Source: JBAZYZ01 sp964366065 (lineage in GTDB: Bacteria; Patescibacteriota; Minisyncoccia; Phycocordibacterales; VMEP01). From it: a stretch of 5,837 nt of DNA. The DNA lies in assembly GCA_964366065.1 (NCBI GenBank), contig CAYISF010000038.1:1-5837 (forward strand), read 5' to 3'. Position numbers and translations under genes: made by a program. How positions within the stretch are numbered: the stretch's first letter is position 1; every line of letters starts with the position of its first letter. The notes below the pieces were generated by a model. That model was given only the letters and a program-made list of their open reading frames with translations. It had not been told where the DNA came from and made no database searches. Below, in pieces: positions 1-5,374 of this stretch.

Positions 1-66
1 TTCTTCAGGGCTGATTTCCTTTGCCTTGTACGTTTCAACCAGAGCCTCAATCTCCGGCCAAGGACC
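1..66 (-). other. Suspected chimeric contig end: minus-strand coding-like segment
   Basis: Read on the minus strand from about 75 down to 1, the sequence gives an uninterrupted, coding-looking peptide (EELGPWPEIEALVETYK, then AKEISPEE). The plus-strand reading over the same bases is Ser-rich and does not match the VirB4 segment expected before NSSIQLLLKQSP. The simplest explanation is a join near 60-70 between a minus-strand coding fragment and the VirB4 gene, either an assembly or library chimera or a real inversion. I do not recognise the protein. Confidence 0.35.
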
Positions 67-340
67 CAACTCTTCAATCCAGCTTCTGCTAAAACAGTCG
101 CCGTCGTCAATTGATGTCGTCCAAAAAACATTCAATCTGACCGATGAGGAAAAATATCTGCTTCTGGAATCCCAGGTGGGGGAGGGTATCTTCTTCGCCG
201 GCCTTAAGCACGTGGCCATCAAAATAATCGCTTCTTATACCGAAGACCAGATTATCACCAGCGACCCGTCGCAGATTCTGGCCATCAAAAAGGCGAAACA
301 AGAAACAAAGGAGGCGAGCGAGAAAGCCCTGGGGGCATAA
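2..340 (+). CDS. virB4: VirB4/TraC-type type IV secretion ATPase, C-terminal fragment
   Basis: The protein reads NSSIQLLLKQSP, then IDVVQKTFNLTDEEKYLLLES, GEGIFFAGLKHVAIKIIAS and YTEDQIITSDP. This run is characteristic of the extreme C-terminus of VirB4/TraC ATPases of CPR bacteria. In the family these cytoplasmic hexameric ATPases power pilus assembly and substrate transfer. The Walker A and B motifs would lie upstream and are off the contig. Only about the last 90 residues (from position ~68) fit the family. Residues encoded before that (around LYVSTRASISGQGP) lack the conserved TTITQD-type segment expected there, and the DNA may be chimeric. The frame stays open to base 2, so no start is assigned; TTG at 26 is not credible. 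The gene ends in a Lys/Glu/Ala-rich tail with TAA at 338-340. A pilin gene downstream on the same strand supports a secretion context. The family call is fairly sure; the boundary is not. Confidence 0.8.
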   Translation, partial: SSGLISFALYVSTRASISGQGPNSSIQLLLKQSPSSIDVVQKTFNLTDEEKYLLLESQVGEGIFFAGLKHVAIKIIASYTEDQIITSDPSQILAIKKAKQETKEASEKALGA

Positions 341-358
341 CAAAAAAGTGATTATGCC
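334..358 (+). terminator. Hairpin at the virB4 stop, possible weak terminator
   Basis: GGCATAA (334-340) and TTATGCC (352-358) form a perfect 7-bp stem with an 11-nt loop. The left arm contains the TAA stop codon. The following bases are only moderately T-rich (TCGTTGTTATAG), so intrinsic termination is possible but not strong. A conventional promoter element lies about 30 nt downstream, which fits a transcript boundary here. Confidence 0.35.
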
Positions 359-388
359 TCGTTGTTATAGTGTGCGGGGCCTTTGTTT

Positions 389-397
389 TGGTATAAT
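389..397 (+). promoter_or_regulatory. Extended -10 promoter element
   Basis: TGGTATAAT is a perfect extended -10 (TGn plus consensus TATAAT). No good -35 is present at 16-18 bp, which extended -10 promoters tolerate. Transcription would start around 403-405, at the first bases of the 402-458 hairpin, so the RNA would begin with a long stem-loop. It is the best promoter candidate for the GIY-YIG gene and, by read-through, for the operon starting at 777. Confidence 0.6.
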
Positions 398-401
398 TAA
401 T

Positions 402-458
402 CCGGTAGTAGAATTTGACGATGCGCAAAGCGCAAAAAATCGCCAAATTCACTACCGG
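402..458. repeat. 57-bp imperfect palindrome of the GTAGTGAATTT repeat family
   Basis: The left arm (402-422, beginning CCGGTAGTAGAATTTG) and right arm (439-458, ending CAAATTCACTACCGG) pair over about 20 bp with one bulged A and one mismatch. The loop carries its own small hairpin, TGCGC-AAA-GCGCA (422-434), so the whole unit can extrude as a cruciform or fold as RNA. The arms share the GTAGT(A)GAATTT core with the inverted repeats around the GIY-YIG gene just downstream. It therefore looks like an ORF-less member of the same repeat family rather than a simple terminator; there is no T-run after it. Confidence 0.75.
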
Positions 459-462
459 ACTA

Positions 463-483
463 ATCCCGTAGTGAATTTCAGTT
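463..483 (+). repeat. Left inverted repeat of the GIY-YIG cassette
   Basis: ATCCCGTAGTGAATTTCAGT plus the next T is complementary to 756-778, allowing two single-base bulges in the right copy. It ends 6 bp before the GIY-YIG start codon. It is also a direct repeat of the left arm of the 402-458 palindrome (TAATCCGGTAGTAGAATTT versus TAATCCCGTAGTGAATTT). Confidence 0.75.
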
Positions 484-489
484 CTGATT

Positions 490-753
490 ATGTTCTATAC
501 TTATGTCATACAAAGCAAGAAAGGTGAAGAATTCTATATTGGCTATACTACTGATTTAAAGAAGAGAATTATAGAACATAATCAAGGGTTAAATCTTTCG
601 ACAAAAAGATACAGACCATGGAAAATCATTTACTACGAAGCCTGTTTGAACAAAAATGATGCCAAAAGACGAGAAGGTTATTTAAAAACAACGCAAGGCG
701 GGAGGTTGTTAAAAATTAGATTACAAGAGTTTTTAAAAGGTCAAAAGATTTAA
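490..753 (+). CDS. Small GIY-YIG nuclease-domain protein (YhbQ/UvrC-N-like)
   Basis: This 87-residue protein is a stand-alone GIY-YIG domain. The GIY motif appears as TYVIQS with Tyr5, and YIG as FYIGYT (Tyr16, Gly18). Next come Arg26 and His30 in LKKRIIEHN, then STKRYRPWKIIYYE, and finally the metal-binding Glu62 in KRREGYLK. All expected catalytic positions are present, so it should be an active single-strand nicking or cleaving enzyme; that is inferred from the family. Its length is normal for the small YhbQ-like branch, with no added DNA-binding domain. ATG at 490 is the only sensible start and has no Shine-Dalgarno sequence. The gene is AT-rich (about 31% G+C) compared with its neighbours and is enclosed by inverted repeats, both pointing to recent transfer. 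Such genes are common in CPR genomes and often labelled excinuclease subunit C domain; a cassette-mobilising role is my inference. Confidence 0.9.
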   Translation: MFYTYVIQSKKGEEFYIGYTTDLKKRIIEHNQGLNLSTKRYRPWKIIYYEACLNKNDAKRREGYLKTTQGGRLLKIRLQEFLKGQKI

Positions 754-755
754 CA

Positions 756-778
756 AACTGAAATTCTACTATCGGGAT
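756..778 (-). repeat. Right inverted repeat of the GIY-YIG cassette
   Basis: ACTGAAATTCTACTATCGGG (757-776) plus flanking A and AT is the reverse complement of the left repeat with two extra bases. It begins 2 bp after the GIY-YIG stop and overlaps the first two bases of the ATG at 777, so the downstream gene has an entirely repeat-derived leader. Confidence 0.75.
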
Positions 779-1781
779 GAAAACTTTTTTTTACCACAAG
801 CGGTTCTTAGTCGCGATACTCTCTTTCCTTGCTGTTATTGCTATTGCTTCGCCAAATCTAAACGCCGAAGCACAATCCGGTTCTGATTTTTCAGTCCAGT
901 TGTCCCCGGAATTTCCCGGTCCTTATCAAAACGTCACAGCAAAACTCGTGAGCTATTCCATTCAGCTCGACCGCGCGGCCGTTTCCTGGACATTGAATGG
1001 GAAAAGTGCGCTTTCGGGAGTGGGTAAAAAAGAGTTTTCGTTCACCACCGGTGGTATCGGGGTCTCCTCGCGGCTCACGGTAAGAGTTACGGACATAGAG
1101 GGAACAGTCAGTAAAACAATAACAACCGTGCCGGGAAGCGTGGACCTTTTGTGGCAGGCATCCAATGCTTATGTGCCGCCGTTTTATCGCGGTAAGGCCC
1201 TGCCGGCGCCGGAATCAGCCATAAAAATAGTGGCCATGCCCAATCTGCAAAGCGGCGGAAGCGCCCTTAGGGCCACATCTTTAGTTTATAAATGGTCGCG
1301 AAATTATAAGGCGGCGGAGGACGCTTCGGGGTACGGGAAAAATGTCTTTTCTTTCAAAAACAGTTATTTGGACCCGGAAGAATCCGTAGAGGTCGAAGTG
1401 GCGGGAATGTCCGGAATAGGAAACGCGAAAGGGAGAATCTCAATGGCCATGATGCCTCCGCTTGTTCTTTTCTACGAAAACAATCCCTTGCAGGGCATCC
1501 TCTATGAAAAATCTCTGGGGAGTTCTTTCGGAATGCCTAACAACGAAATACGCGTTAATGCCGAACCATATTTCTTTTCCACGTCTGATAAACAAGCCAA
1601 CTTGAACTACTCGTGGCAACTGAACGGAAACTCTGTGTCCGGCGCGCCGGATGACCCGAGTTCGCTCATATTGCGGGAGGGTGGCGGAAACGGAACCGCC
1701 CAAGTGGCGCTTAGTGTCGGAGCCCCAAAAAAGATTTTGCAAACGGCGGGAAATTCGTTCATCATTAATTTCGGCAGATAA
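777..1781 (+). CDS. Exported protein with Ig/PKD-like repeats, unknown function
   Basis: The 334-residue product starts with a basic n-region (KTFFYHKR), a hydrophobic core at about 10-25 and an Ala-rich possible cleavage site near AEAQ (30-33), so it is probably secreted or membrane-tethered. The rest looks beta-rich. Three similar segments recur: VSWTLNGKSALSG (W71), LVYKWSRNYK (W173) and LNYSWQLNGNSVSG (W280), each followed by a strand-like stretch such as KEFSFTT or NVFSF. That resembles consecutive Ig- or PKD-like beta-sandwich domains, but I assign no family firmly. ATG at 777 is the only usable start, as an in-frame TGA lies at 759. There is no Shine-Dalgarno sequence, and the leader is the right repeat of the GIY-YIG cassette. 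It is followed after 1 nt by the pilin-peptidase gene, so it is likely a surface component of the same apparatus. Function is unknown. Confidence 0.8.
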   Translation: MKTFFYHKRFLVAILSFLAVIAIASPNLNAEAQSGSDFSVQLSPEFPGPYQNVTAKLVSYSIQLDRAAVSWTLNGKSALSGVGKKEFSFTTGGIGVSSRLTVRVTDIEGTVSKTITTVPGSVDLLWQASNAYVPPFYRGKALPAPESAIKIVAMPNLQSGGSALRATSLVYKWSRNYKAAEDASGYGKNVFSFKNSYLDPEESVEVEVAGMSGIGNAKGRISMAMMPPLVLFYENNPLQGILYEKSLGSSFGMPNNEIRVNAEPYFFSTSDKQANLNYSWQLNGNSVSGAPDDPSSLILREGGGNGTAQVALSVGAPKKILQTAGNSFIINFGR

Positions 1782-1782
1782 T

Positions 1783-2676
1783 ATGAAAAGTTTTTTTATC
1801 ATTCTCCTTATCTTAACCGCCTCGGTCGGAGTTGCCTCTGCAGAGGTAAGCCAGCAATATCAAGTGCTCGAACCGCTGCCGGGCATGGGAGACGCAAACT
1901 GCCGAGTTGTTAGTGGAGTCAAAACTTGCACCGTCGCCACCGGTGATTTCTCCGGATACTTAAACACTGTCTTTAATATCGGCATTATTGTAGCCATTAT
2001 GCTTTCGGTCATTATGCTGGTTATAGGCGGTGTTGAGTATATGGGAAGCGACAGCGTTTTCAACAAGGAAAGCGCCAAGTCAAAATTCCAAAACGCCATT
2101 TGGGGACTCGTTCTCGCTCTCGGCATTTATCTTTTCCTATTCACCATAAATCCAGATTTGATTAAATTGAAATTGACCATCGCCCCGACAACCGCTGCTC
2201 CTTCTGCCACCGGCGCGCCGGCGGTCTCTCCAGGTACTGCCCCAGGCGCGCCTGCCGAGGCGGCCGCGAGAAAAAGGCTCAATGATGCCGGCATAAGTAT
2301 AAACAAGAACCCCTGCGCCAATATAGGCGACCAAAACTGCACGAATGTCGGTGGTTTGTCTGAAAACGCCATTAACGGGCTCATCCGCCTTGCGAGAGTT
2401 TGCGGGTGTGCGAAAAACATGATCGTGACGGGCGGCACTGAATACTGGCTGCACGGCAATCGCTCTACGGATATAAGCCGAAATGGCACCGCGCACAAAC
2501 CCGGGGGTAGTGCGGTGGATTTATCCATACTGGATCCTCTCAATCAGTATATCTACAGAAACGGAGGAATACCGACCAAAACCTCTGGCGGAGATTCGTA
2601 TGTCGTGCCGGGATTCGGGACTTTTCTTGACGAAAAAATTGATGGGAATTACCCTCATTGGCACGTAACTTTTTGA
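1783..2676 (+). CDS. VirB2/TrbC-like pilin fused to an M15-type peptidase domain
   Basis: ATG at 1783 gives 297 residues beginning with a clear signal peptide (MKSFFIILLILTASVGVASA). Starts further upstream in this frame lie inside the preceding gene and would bury that signal. Residues 55-125 match CPR VirB2/TrbC-like pilins: DFSGYLNTVFNIG, a first membrane helix (about 65-83) ending IGGVEYMGSD, a polar loop, then NAIWGLVLALGIYLFLF and TINPDL (105-125). An Ala/Pro/Thr-rich linker (133-162) leads to a second domain (about 163-297). There TGGTEYWLHG, HKPGGSAVDL (H238, D246) and a C-terminal HWHVTF (H292, H294) look like the zinc site of M15 D-Ala-D-Ala peptidases. His-to-Asp spacing is one residue longer than the VanX-type H-x6-D. 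Cysteines at 40/49 and 178/186/207/209 could form disulfides. It probably inserts in the membrane and trims or binds peptidoglycan for a type IV secretion pilus; catalysis is inferred. Confidence 0.8.
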   Translation: MKSFFIILLILTASVGVASAEVSQQYQVLEPLPGMGDANCRVVSGVKTCTVATGDFSGYLNTVFNIGIIVAIMLSVIMLVIGGVEYMGSDSVFNKESAKSKFQNAIWGLVLALGIYLFLFTINPDLIKLKLTIAPTTAAPSATGAPAVSPGTAPGAPAEAAARKRLNDAGISINKNPCANIGDQNCTNVGGLSENAINGLIRLARVCGCAKNMIVTGGTEYWLHGNRSTDISRNGTAHKPGGSAVDLSILDPLNQYIYRNGGIPTKTSGGDSYVVPGFGTFLDEKIDGNYPHWHVTF

Positions 2677-2677
2677 T

Positions 2678-3934
2678 ATGCCCCGAAACACCTTTTTTCT
2701 GTTTCTAATATTAGTTCTCATCATCGGTGCCTTAGGCATTGGCGTTTATTTATATTTTTTCACCAACACTTTCAGCGGAATAACATCGCCCGGCGGCATA
2801 ACAAATACCTTTCGCAACTTCTCCCCGTTCGGAAATGGCGTGAGTAGTGAAGCGCCGCGCGGCGGAAAAGATGCTGTTACGGGCACTCTGGGGCAGCCGC
2901 AAAACGCGGGTCAGCCGGCGGTGAAACTTCTAAAGCTGGTCCAAAATCCGGTCGCGGGATTTATTCCCACTACCTTGGGCAGCACCACCATGGTCCGCTA
3001 CTTAGAAAAACAAACGGGGCGCTCATTTGATATTGATATGAGCATCCCGGCTGCCAGAACAAAAATAACCAACACGACCATTCCGCGCGTGTATCAGGCG
3101 CTCTTCGGACAAAACGGTTCCTCCGTCCTGCTCCGTTATCTGGACAGTAGCAATCTCATTCAGACATATTCCGCGACGATTCCCCGGGCAACTTCCACGA
3201 CTCTCATGCAAAGCGGCGTTGAACTGAAAGGTTCGTTCCTTGCCGCGGGATTGGGGGATATTTCCCTTTCGCCGTCCGCCGATAAAATTTTTACTCTGGC
3301 TAATTTCGGAAACTCCATGGTCGGCACCGTTTCCAACTTGGACGGAACCAAAAAATCGCAAATTTTTGATTCTCCTTTCACCGAATGGCTGTCTTCGTGG
3401 ACGAACGACAAAACAATTCTTCTCGCCACCAAACCGTCATATGTTGCGGCGGGACACGCTTACGCCCTTGATGTTAAATCGGGCAGTTTCCAAAAAATCT
3501 ACGGCGGAGGAAACGGGCTGACCGCTATCTTAAGTCCGGACGGGAAAAATCTTTTAGTAAGCGAGATAACCGATAATTCGCCGTCGCTCAAAATATATAA
3601 CATCGCCAACCGCTCTTTGGTTGATACCGGACTTAAAACTATCGCGGACAAGTGTTTATGGGCCGCGAACACCGTTATTTACTGCGCGGTGCCGGAGACG
3701 ATTCCCTCCGCGGATGGCGGCTATCCTGACGCGTGGTACCAGGGTGTTGTTTCTTTCAAGGACGGCATTTGGAAAATTGACTCCGCTACTTTAAGCACCG
3801 ATTTGGTTTTAAACATTTCACAAACCGCGCGCGAGTCCATTGATGCCGTCAATCTCGCGGCCAGTAAAGGAGGGGATTATCTTTTCTTAATCAACAAAAG
3901 CGACAGCTCTCTCTGGTCTCTTCAGCTTCGATAA
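2678..3934 (+). CDS. Membrane-anchored beta-propeller-like protein, unknown function
   Basis: The 418-residue product has one N-terminal membrane helix (about 5-28) preceded by a short MPRN, so it is probably anchored with most of the chain outside. Residues 30-80 are a Gly/Pro/Asn-rich spacer. From about 85 on, the sequence shows recurring propeller-like blades: GDISLSPSADKIFTLA (193-208), NLDGTKKSQIF (220-230), YALDVKSGSFQKIY (262-275), TAILSPDGKNLLVSE (282-296), LKIYNIANRSLVDTG (304-318) and GIWKIDSATLSTDLVL (363-378). The LSPDGK and D-x-x-x-G-x patterns recall TolB/WD40-type propellers, but no particular family is certain. ATG at 2678 is 1 nt past the previous stop, indicating translational coupling and a shared complex or process. 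No catalytic motif is seen; it may be a scaffold or binding component of the secretion apparatus. Transcription likely ends at the hairpin cluster that follows. Confidence 0.78.
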   Translation: MPRNTFFLFLILVLIIGALGIGVYLYFFTNTFSGITSPGGITNTFRNFSPFGNGVSSEAPRGGKDAVTGTLGQPQNAGQPAVKLLKLVQNPVAGFIPTTLGSTTMVRYLEKQTGRSFDIDMSIPAARTKITNTTIPRVYQALFGQNGSSVLLRYLDSSNLIQTYSATIPRATSTTLMQSGVELKGSFLAAGLGDISLSPSADKIFTLANFGNSMVGTVSNLDGTKKSQIFDSPFTEWLSSWTNDKTILLATKPSYVAAGHAYALDVKSGSFQKIYGGGNGLTAILSPDGKNLLVSEITDNSPSLKIYNIANRSLVDTGLKTIADKCLWAANTVIYCAVPETIPSADGGYPDAWYQGVVSFKDGIWKIDSATLSTDLVLNISQTARESIDAVNLAASKGGDYLFLINKSDSSLWSLQLR

Positions 3935-3937
3935 CTT

Positions 3938-4013
3938 GCGACTTAAAATATAAGTCGTAGGCCTGCCCCGTAGTGAGTACTCCCTACTACTGGGGTTGTC
4001 GGTCGTAAGTCGC
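3938..4013. terminator. Structured intergenic region between convergent genes, probable bidirectional terminator
   Basis: GCGACTTA (3938-3945) can pair with TAAGTCG (3951-3957), a 7-bp stem with a 5-nt loop, or alternatively with TAAGTCGC (4006-4013), enclosing the whole region. Inside is a second hairpin: CCCCGTAGT (3966-3974) with ACTACTGGGG (3986-3995), one bulge. The two outer pairings are mutually exclusive. There is no strong T-run on either side, so termination is inferred from placement between convergent stops (3934 and 4013) and from stem stability. Confidence 0.5.
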
Positions 4014-4483
4014 TAGTCGGCTATCTCCTGATATTTGATGACTACGTGCCGGGCGGGGCCGACTCCGATGGATTCGGTCGTCAAATCAGGAAAGGGCTCC
4101 AAAAATGAATGAACAATCATTCTCTCATAAGAAGACATTGGTTCCAGCTCAACGCTTGATTTAAAAAAGCGAGCCCTCTCGGCCATCATCTTGGCTTTTT
4201 GCTTCAGCTCATTCAGTTTGTTTTTTTGAAAATTGTTGACGTCAACGATAAAATTCACCTCAACTCCGTCTTGCGCCTGCTCAGCCATTCTCCGGACAAT
4301 ATGATTTATGGCCAGAAGCGTCATTCCGTCGCGCCCTATCAGGAGTTCCGGTTCATTGGTCTTAATCAGAAAACGAAGAGCCCCGCCTTCGGCGGTTTCG
4401 TCAAAAAACTCAATCTCATTGAAAGAAACCGGCATTCTCCGCAAAATTTCTTCAATAATTTTTTTTATTTTCTCTGTGTTCAT
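4013..4483 (-). CDS. jag: KH/R3H RNA-binding protein, Jag (SpoIIIJ-associated) family
   Basis: The 156-residue protein has the Jag/KhpB/EloR architecture without the usual N-terminal Jag_N domain. A KH-type core carries the GxxG loop in LLIGRDGMTLLAINHIV (G50, G53). After a charged helix (about 82-106), the C-terminal R3H domain contains SSYERMIVHSFL with the R121-x3-H125 signature and then ESIGVGPARHVVIKY. In the family these proteins bind RNA and, in Firmicutes, influence cell elongation and division; the exact role in CPR bacteria is not known. It starts 12 nt after the yidC stop, the standard yidC-jag arrangement, so co-transcription is likely. ATG at 4483 has only a weak upstream purine stretch (ACGGG). 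The stop TAG overlaps the last base of the intergenic hairpin cluster. Confidence 0.9.
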   Translation of the reverse strand: MNTEKIKKIIEEILRRMPVSFNEIEFFDETAEGGALRFLIKTNEPELLIGRDGMTLLAINHIVRRMAEQAQDGVEVNFIVDVNNFQKNKLNELKQKAKMMAERARFFKSSVELEPMSSYERMIVHSFLEPFPDLTTESIGVGPARHVVIKYQEIAD

Positions 4484-4495
4484 CCCGTTAAAAAC

Positions 4496-5227
4496 CTATG
4501 TTGGTAAATTTATAACTTCATTCTTCTTGGCAAGATAGCGCACAAAAAGCTCTTGTCCTATGGAGAATATATTAGTCGTTACCCAATAAAGCGCAACTGC
4601 CGCGGGAATAGAAAGGGAGAAGAAAACGAAAAGAACCGGAAAAACATAGCGCATTTGAATATTCATGCTTCGGGCGAATTCCTGTTGGAATGAAGCGCCC
4701 TTTCCGGCCTTGGCCGTTTTTGGGAGAGAGAGGACCGTATAAAGATACTGCGATACTCCGACCAAAACGGCCAAAATATAACTTTTTTCGTACAAATTAA
4801 TGCCGAGAAAATTGGGAGAAAGCTGCGCCGGATAGTTCACGAATGAATACAAGAGGCTGGCATTTTCCGCGAAGCCGCTTTGAAAGACGAGAAAGAGGGC
4901 GATGAGAATTGGGAGCTGTATAAGAACCGTGATGCATCCGGAGAACGGATTGGTTTCGTGCTTTTTATAAAGTTCCATTGTCTGCTTGGCCTGCTCTTGT
5001 TTGTCTTTATATTTTTCGCGGATTTTTTGCAGCTCCGGCTCAAGTTCGCGCATTTTGCGCTGAACCTTTATGGATTTGTGGGTGAACGGAAAAATAATCA
5101 GGCGGACGATAATGGTAAGAATAATGACTGCGAGGCCGACTGAGGCGCCGGGTATCACGCTCATCAAAAAAATAAGCCCGTTGTAGAGCGGTTTATATAG
5201 AAGGGTATTCCAAAGAAAAGAAAACAT
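4496..5227 (-). CDS. yidC: Membrane protein insertase YidC/Oxa1
   Basis: The 243-residue protein is the short, Gram-positive/CPR-type YidC with no large periplasmic P1 domain. YidC inserts proteins into the cytoplasmic membrane, alone or with SecYEG. Visible features: a hydrophobic N-terminus with YKPLYNGLIFLM, a helix at about 29-47 containing the conserved groove arginine (R42 in IIVRLIIFPFTHKS), a charged cytoplasmic hairpin (52-90, KVQRKMRELEPELQKIREKY), NPFSGCITVLIQLPILIALF (93-112), a helix at 148-168, and two closing helices in 193-224 including SIPAAVALYWVTTNIFSIGQE. ATG at 5227 gives a complete family match. AGGTG sits almost against the start codon, so ribosome binding is not canonical. 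Genes upstream are yidD and rnpA, and jag follows 12 nt after the stop. The 250-bp gap from yidD is larger than usual, and it contains this gene's probable promoter. Confidence 0.95.
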   Translation of the reverse strand: MFSFLWNTLLYKPLYNGLIFLMSVIPGASVGLAVIILTIIVRLIIFPFTHKSIKVQRKMRELEPELQKIREKYKDKQEQAKQTMELYKKHETNPFSGCITVLIQLPILIALFLVFQSGFAENASLLYSFVNYPAQLSPNFLGINLYEKSYILAVLVGVSQYLYTVLSLPKTAKAGKGASFQQEFARSMNIQMRYVFPVLFVFFSLSIPAAVALYWVTTNIFSIGQELFVRYLAKKNEVINLPT

Positions 5228-5250
5228 TCACCTATTGTAACCTAAAAGCG

Positions 5251-5280
5251 ATTATGGTGGAACGGCCATCAAATAGTCAA
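5251..5280 (-). promoter_or_regulatory. Candidate sigma-70-type promoter for yidC-jag
   Basis: On the minus strand, TTGACT (5280-5275) and CATAAT (5256-5251) are separated by 18 bp, giving good -35 and -10 matches. The start site would be near 5244, about 17 nt upstream of the yidC ATG. A second -10-like TACAAT (5239-5234) lies closer but lacks a -35 and would give a nearly leaderless RNA. Confidence 0.5.
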
Positions 5281-5284
5281 AAGT

Positions 5285-5348
5285 AAAAGTTTGTAAAGCA
5301 TAAAGCTGCAAAGCAATATTCGAAACTTTATGGACTTTATGGACTTTT
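5285..5348. repeat. AAAGC/ACTTTATGG short tandem repeats that can fold back
   Basis: ACTTTATGG occurs twice in tandem (5325-5333, 5334-5342), followed by ACTTTTTA as a degenerate third unit. Just upstream, AAAGC occurs at 5295, 5302 and 5310. The two blocks are partly complementary: CATAAAG (5299-5305) with CTTTATG (5326-5332), and AAAAGT (5285-5290) with ACTTTT (5343-5348). A long AT-rich hairpin with alternative registers is therefore possible upstream of the yidC promoter. Function is unknown. Confidence 0.55.
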
Positions 5349-5374
5349 TACCTTAGCGGGTCAACCCTGTGAAA

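Larger units (their letters stand above)
463..778 (+). mobile_element. Putative GIY-YIG cassette bounded by inverted repeats
   Basis: A 264-bp GIY-YIG nuclease gene is enclosed by inverted repeats at 463-483 and 756-778. The gene is about 31% G+C by count, while flanking genes are near 50% by eye. Together with the related palindrome at 402-458 this has the layout of a minimal mobile or homing-type cassette. No transposase, target-site duplication or intron/intein structure is visible, so mobility is inferred. It sits between virB4 and the next secretion-operon gene, and its right repeat runs into that gene's start codon. Confidence 0.5.

Noticed and set aside
402..776. CRISPR-like array made of the repeated GTAGTGAATTT motif
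   Set aside because: Copies alternate in orientation, vary in sequence, are not evenly spaced, and enclose a gene; no array or cas genes are present.
463..778. Group I intron or intein carrying the GIY-YIG gene
   Set aside because: The cassette is intergenic, interrupts no host reading frame that I can see, and shows no intron core or splice motifs.
1651..1782. Longer N-terminus for the pilin-peptidase gene starting at 1651
   Set aside because: It would overlap the preceding gene by more than 130 bp and place a basic 44-residue leader before an obvious signal peptide; ATG 1783 is 1 nt after the previous stop.
1641..2252. Three GGCGCGCC octamers (1641, 2212, 2245)
   Set aside because: They fall in Gly/Ala/Pro-encoding coding sequence, two of them in the Ala/Pro linker; best explained by codon use rather than a site with a role.
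2127..2543. Long open frames antisense to the pilin-peptidase and propeller genes
   Set aside because: They mirror the coding strand's codon bias, have no recognisable domains, and lie opposite well-supported genes.
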